Shown one piece after another: positions 62,563-64,000 of a stretch of 64,000 nucleotides of DNA. The translations under genes were made by a program, and so were the position numbers. Location of the stretch: positions 62,001-126,000 of the forward strand of contig JBAZSD010000003.1 of the NCBI GenBank assembly GCA_041662605.1. Reading direction: 5' to 3'. Numbering within the stretch: position 1 is the stretch's first letter; every line of letters starts with the position of its first letter. This DNA comes from Desulfomonilaceae bacterium (lineage in GTDB: Bacteria > Desulfobacterota > Desulfomonilia > Desulfomonilales > Desulfomonilaceae). Under the pieces are notes generated by a model, which saw only the letters and a program-made list of their open reading frames with translations, had not been told where the DNA came from and made no database searches.

Positions 62563-63589
62563 TCTTCAGGGATCGGGCGAACTTGACAAGCTCATCCAGT
62601 TTGTTGGCAGCCGCCCCTGAGTCTATGGAGAAGGCCGCAAGAGTTACGCCTTCCCTGAAATTCGACGCCTTGTCCGCAGCGACAAGCGCTGCCGCTGCAT
62701 TCAACAGAACCACATCCCTGTATGAACCAAGAGAGCCGTTCAGAACGGATCTTGTGAGGGCTGCGTTCTCTATGGCGTCTCCACCGCCTATTTCAAACGG
62801 GGAGCTAAGTTCCAGACCGAAATCCGTTGGATCCATGTATTGGAAGGAAACTGATCCATTCTCGGCCAGGCCCATTAGAGTCGGTCCACTGGCGCTAATT
62901 TCATCAAGACCTCCGTGACCATGCACCACAAATGCCTTCCTGGTACCAAGTCTGGCGACAACATGAGTCAACGGTTTGACCATCCGATCATCGTAAACTC
63001 CCATTATCTGCACCGTTGCGCCGGCCGGGTTGGTTAACGGTCCCAATAAATTGAATATTGTTCTCAAACCCAGCTCCCGTCTAGGACCGATGGCGTATTT
63101 CATCGCTGTGTGCAAAAGCGGGGCAAAAAGAAACCCAATCCCGACTTCCTTGATGCACAGGGCCACCTGCTCTGGTGTGAGGTCGAGCGGCAATCCCAAT
63201 TCCTCCATCAGGTCCGCGCTTCCACATCTACTCGAAACCGATCTGTTTCCGTGTTTCGCGACCTTTAATCCTGCGCCGGCGGCTACGAAAGCCGCAGTAG
63301 TTGAAACATTGAAGGTGTTTGCGCAGTCTCCCCCGGTACCACAGGTGTCAATTAGGAACTCCCCTTCCCCACATTCATAGGGAATGTGGGCGCTTTTCGA
63401 TCTCATTACTCTGGCGGCGGCCGTTATTTCCTCTACGGTCTCCCCTTTCATTCGCAGCGCCACGAGCAAAGCCCCAATCTGGGCCTGTGTAGCGTGACCT
63501 TCCATTATTTCTTCCATGGTTTCCATCATCTGAGCCTCCGGGATGTCTGTTCCCGATACGGCTTTCTCGATTGATTCTTTGATCATCAT
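62549..63589 (-). CDS. trpD: Anthranilate phosphoribosyltransferase
   Basis: 346 residues. TrpD joins anthranilate to PRPP. The PRPP glycine loop DTCGTGGD, the KHGNRSVSS anthranilate/PRPP region and GPLTNPAGA are all present. Two adjacent ATGs are possible (63589 and 63586); the second is better spaced from GGAGG. It is the first gene of the trpDCFBA run in this window, behind a strong hairpin. trpE and trpG are not seen. Confidence 0.97.
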   Translation of the reverse strand: MMIKESIEKAVSGTDIPEAQMMETMEEIMEGHATQAQIGALLVALRMKGETVEEITAAARVMRSKSAHIPYECGEGEFLIDTCGTGGDCANTFNVSTTAAFVAAGAGLKVAKHGNRSVSSRCGSADLMEELGLPLDLTPEQVALCIKEVGIGFLFAPLLHTAMKYAIGPRRELGLRTIFNLLGPLTNPAGATVQIMGVYDDRMVKPLTHVVARLGTRKAFVVHGHGGLDEISASGPTLMGLAENGSVSFQYMDPTDFGLELSSPFEIGGGDAIENAALTRSVLNGSLGSYRDVVLLNAAAALVAADKASNFREGVTLAAFSIDSGAAANKLDELVKFARSLKNGGN

Positions 63590-63617
63590 GCCCTCCAGTC
63601 TGGTCTAGTTGAAAAAG

Positions 63618-63662
63618 AAAAAGGCCGTGAATCTTACTGGTCTCAAGATTCACGGCCTTTTT
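63618..63662. terminator. Strong 18-bp terminator-like hairpin between tyrA-like gene and trpD
   Basis: Arms 63618-63635 and 63645-63662 are perfect inverted copies with a 9-base loop. The right side has seven T on the plus strand, and the minus strand reads TTTTTCTTTTTC after the stem, so it can work in both directions. It lies 29 bases upstream of the trpD start, in the transcription path of trpDCFBA. Confidence 0.8.
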
Positions 63663-63687
63663 TTGTCTGGTTTGATGGTTGGTTTTG

Positions 63688-64000
63688 TCAGACCTCCATA
63701 TGCCGGGAATCTCCTCCTGTGTCATTGCGCCAACCCCATGAAGAATCTTTTGACGTTGTTTCTTTGGACGTAAGAAATCCGGCCACAGAACCCATGGCGC
63801 GGGCAAGACCGGCTCGGTCACCGGTGTGGACTAGGTCAACAAGTTCCAAAAGGTTGTCGTGAAAACACCTGATGGCAACGTCAGAATATTGATTCTCGAT
63901 GGCAAGATCAGCATATAGCTCCGCAGGCTGTTCAAACTGATGCGTCATCATTTCCATTAATTGCTGAAACCATTTGCCTGAAACTCCCAAATCTCTTTGC
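63688..64000 (-). CDS. tyrA: Probable prephenate dehydrogenase (TyrA), C-terminal part
   Basis: The frame is open to the window edge, so only the last ~103 codons are visible. The helical segment PAELYADLAIENQYSDVAIR, then NLLELVDLVHTGDRAGLA, resembles the C-terminal dimerisation region of TyrA-type prephenate dehydrogenases. No NAD site is in view. A place upstream of trp genes suits an aromatic amino acid gene. The call would fall if the rest of the gene lacked a TyrA domain. Confidence 0.55.
   Translation of the reverse strand, partial: QRDLGVSGKWFQQLMEMMTHQFEQPAELYADLAIENQYSDVAIRCFHDNLLELVDLVHTGDRAGLARAMGSVAGFLTSKETTSKDSSWGWRNDTGGDSRHMEV

Noticed and set aside
63375..63821. 148-codon open frame across the trpD start
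   Set aside because: It covers the terminator hairpin and trpD in another frame and has no family resemblance; a shadow of trpD.
1..64000. CRISPR array
   Set aside because: No regularly spaced repeats and no cas genes were seen.

Overview
The window looks like chromosome of an anaerobic, sulfur- or syntrophy-adapted member of the Desulfobacterota (former Deltaproteobacteria). The reasons are a QmoAB-type complex, an HdrABC set fused to MvhD and linked to a four-subunit 2-oxoacid:ferredoxin oxidoreductase, beta and gamma subunits of a sodium-pumping decarboxylase, SelB, and O-antigen export genes. Genus is not claimed.

Layout. 1-9.8 kb (+): end of tgt, then yajC-secD-secF, holB, ricT/PSP1 and selB; then a small periplasmic protein (-), queH and an exported-looking glutamine amidotransferase. 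9.9-14.5 kb (+): qmoA-qmoB followed by a soluble HdrC/HdrB-type fusion instead of membrane QmoC, closed by a terminator. 14.5-17.7 kb (-): RluD-type pseudouridine synthase and a double-GAF histidine kinase. 17.7-27.7 kb (-): one long run korD-korA-korB-korC-hdrA-hdrC-hdrB-mrp-rhomboid-HemW-like, with a good sigma70-type promoter ahead of korD. 27.8-30.9 kb: uspA (-), oadG-oadB (+), CNNM/CBS protein (-). 31-41 kb (-): polysaccharide cluster with Wzm/Wzt exporter, two methyltransferases and several glycosyltransferases; tatC lies upstream. 58-64 kb (-): DUF169 protein and trpD-C-F-B-A, with the end of a probable tyrA at the edge.

The accessory part is 41.97-57.94 kb. A 30-base direct repeat (29/30 identical) lies in the 3' end of an intact tRNA-Thr(CGT) at the right and next to tatC at the left. 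This is the pattern left by tRNA-targeted integration, so I read the 16 kb between them as a decayed genomic island. No integrase is visible. It holds a PadR regulator with a 20-bp inverted-repeat operator, a flavoprotein-SCP2 enzyme with a membrane partner, glycerate kinase, HU, a LysR/FlK-type thioesterase pair, a PrpF-family isomerase, several gene remains (metK, an ISXO2/IS1595-type transposase, hsdM, possibly an antitoxin) and a diverged repeat pair.

The most interesting gene is at 53.97-57.4 kb, just inside the tRNA end of the island. It encodes a 1135-residue protein with a NACHT-type STAND NTPase, about 12 HEAT repeats and a C-terminal calcineurin-like phosphoesterase. It sits beside an hsdM fragment, so an anti-phage or other conflict role is plausible. 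A single in-frame TAA separates it from 78 upstream codons, so the N-terminus may be damaged or the real start may be the GTG after the stop.
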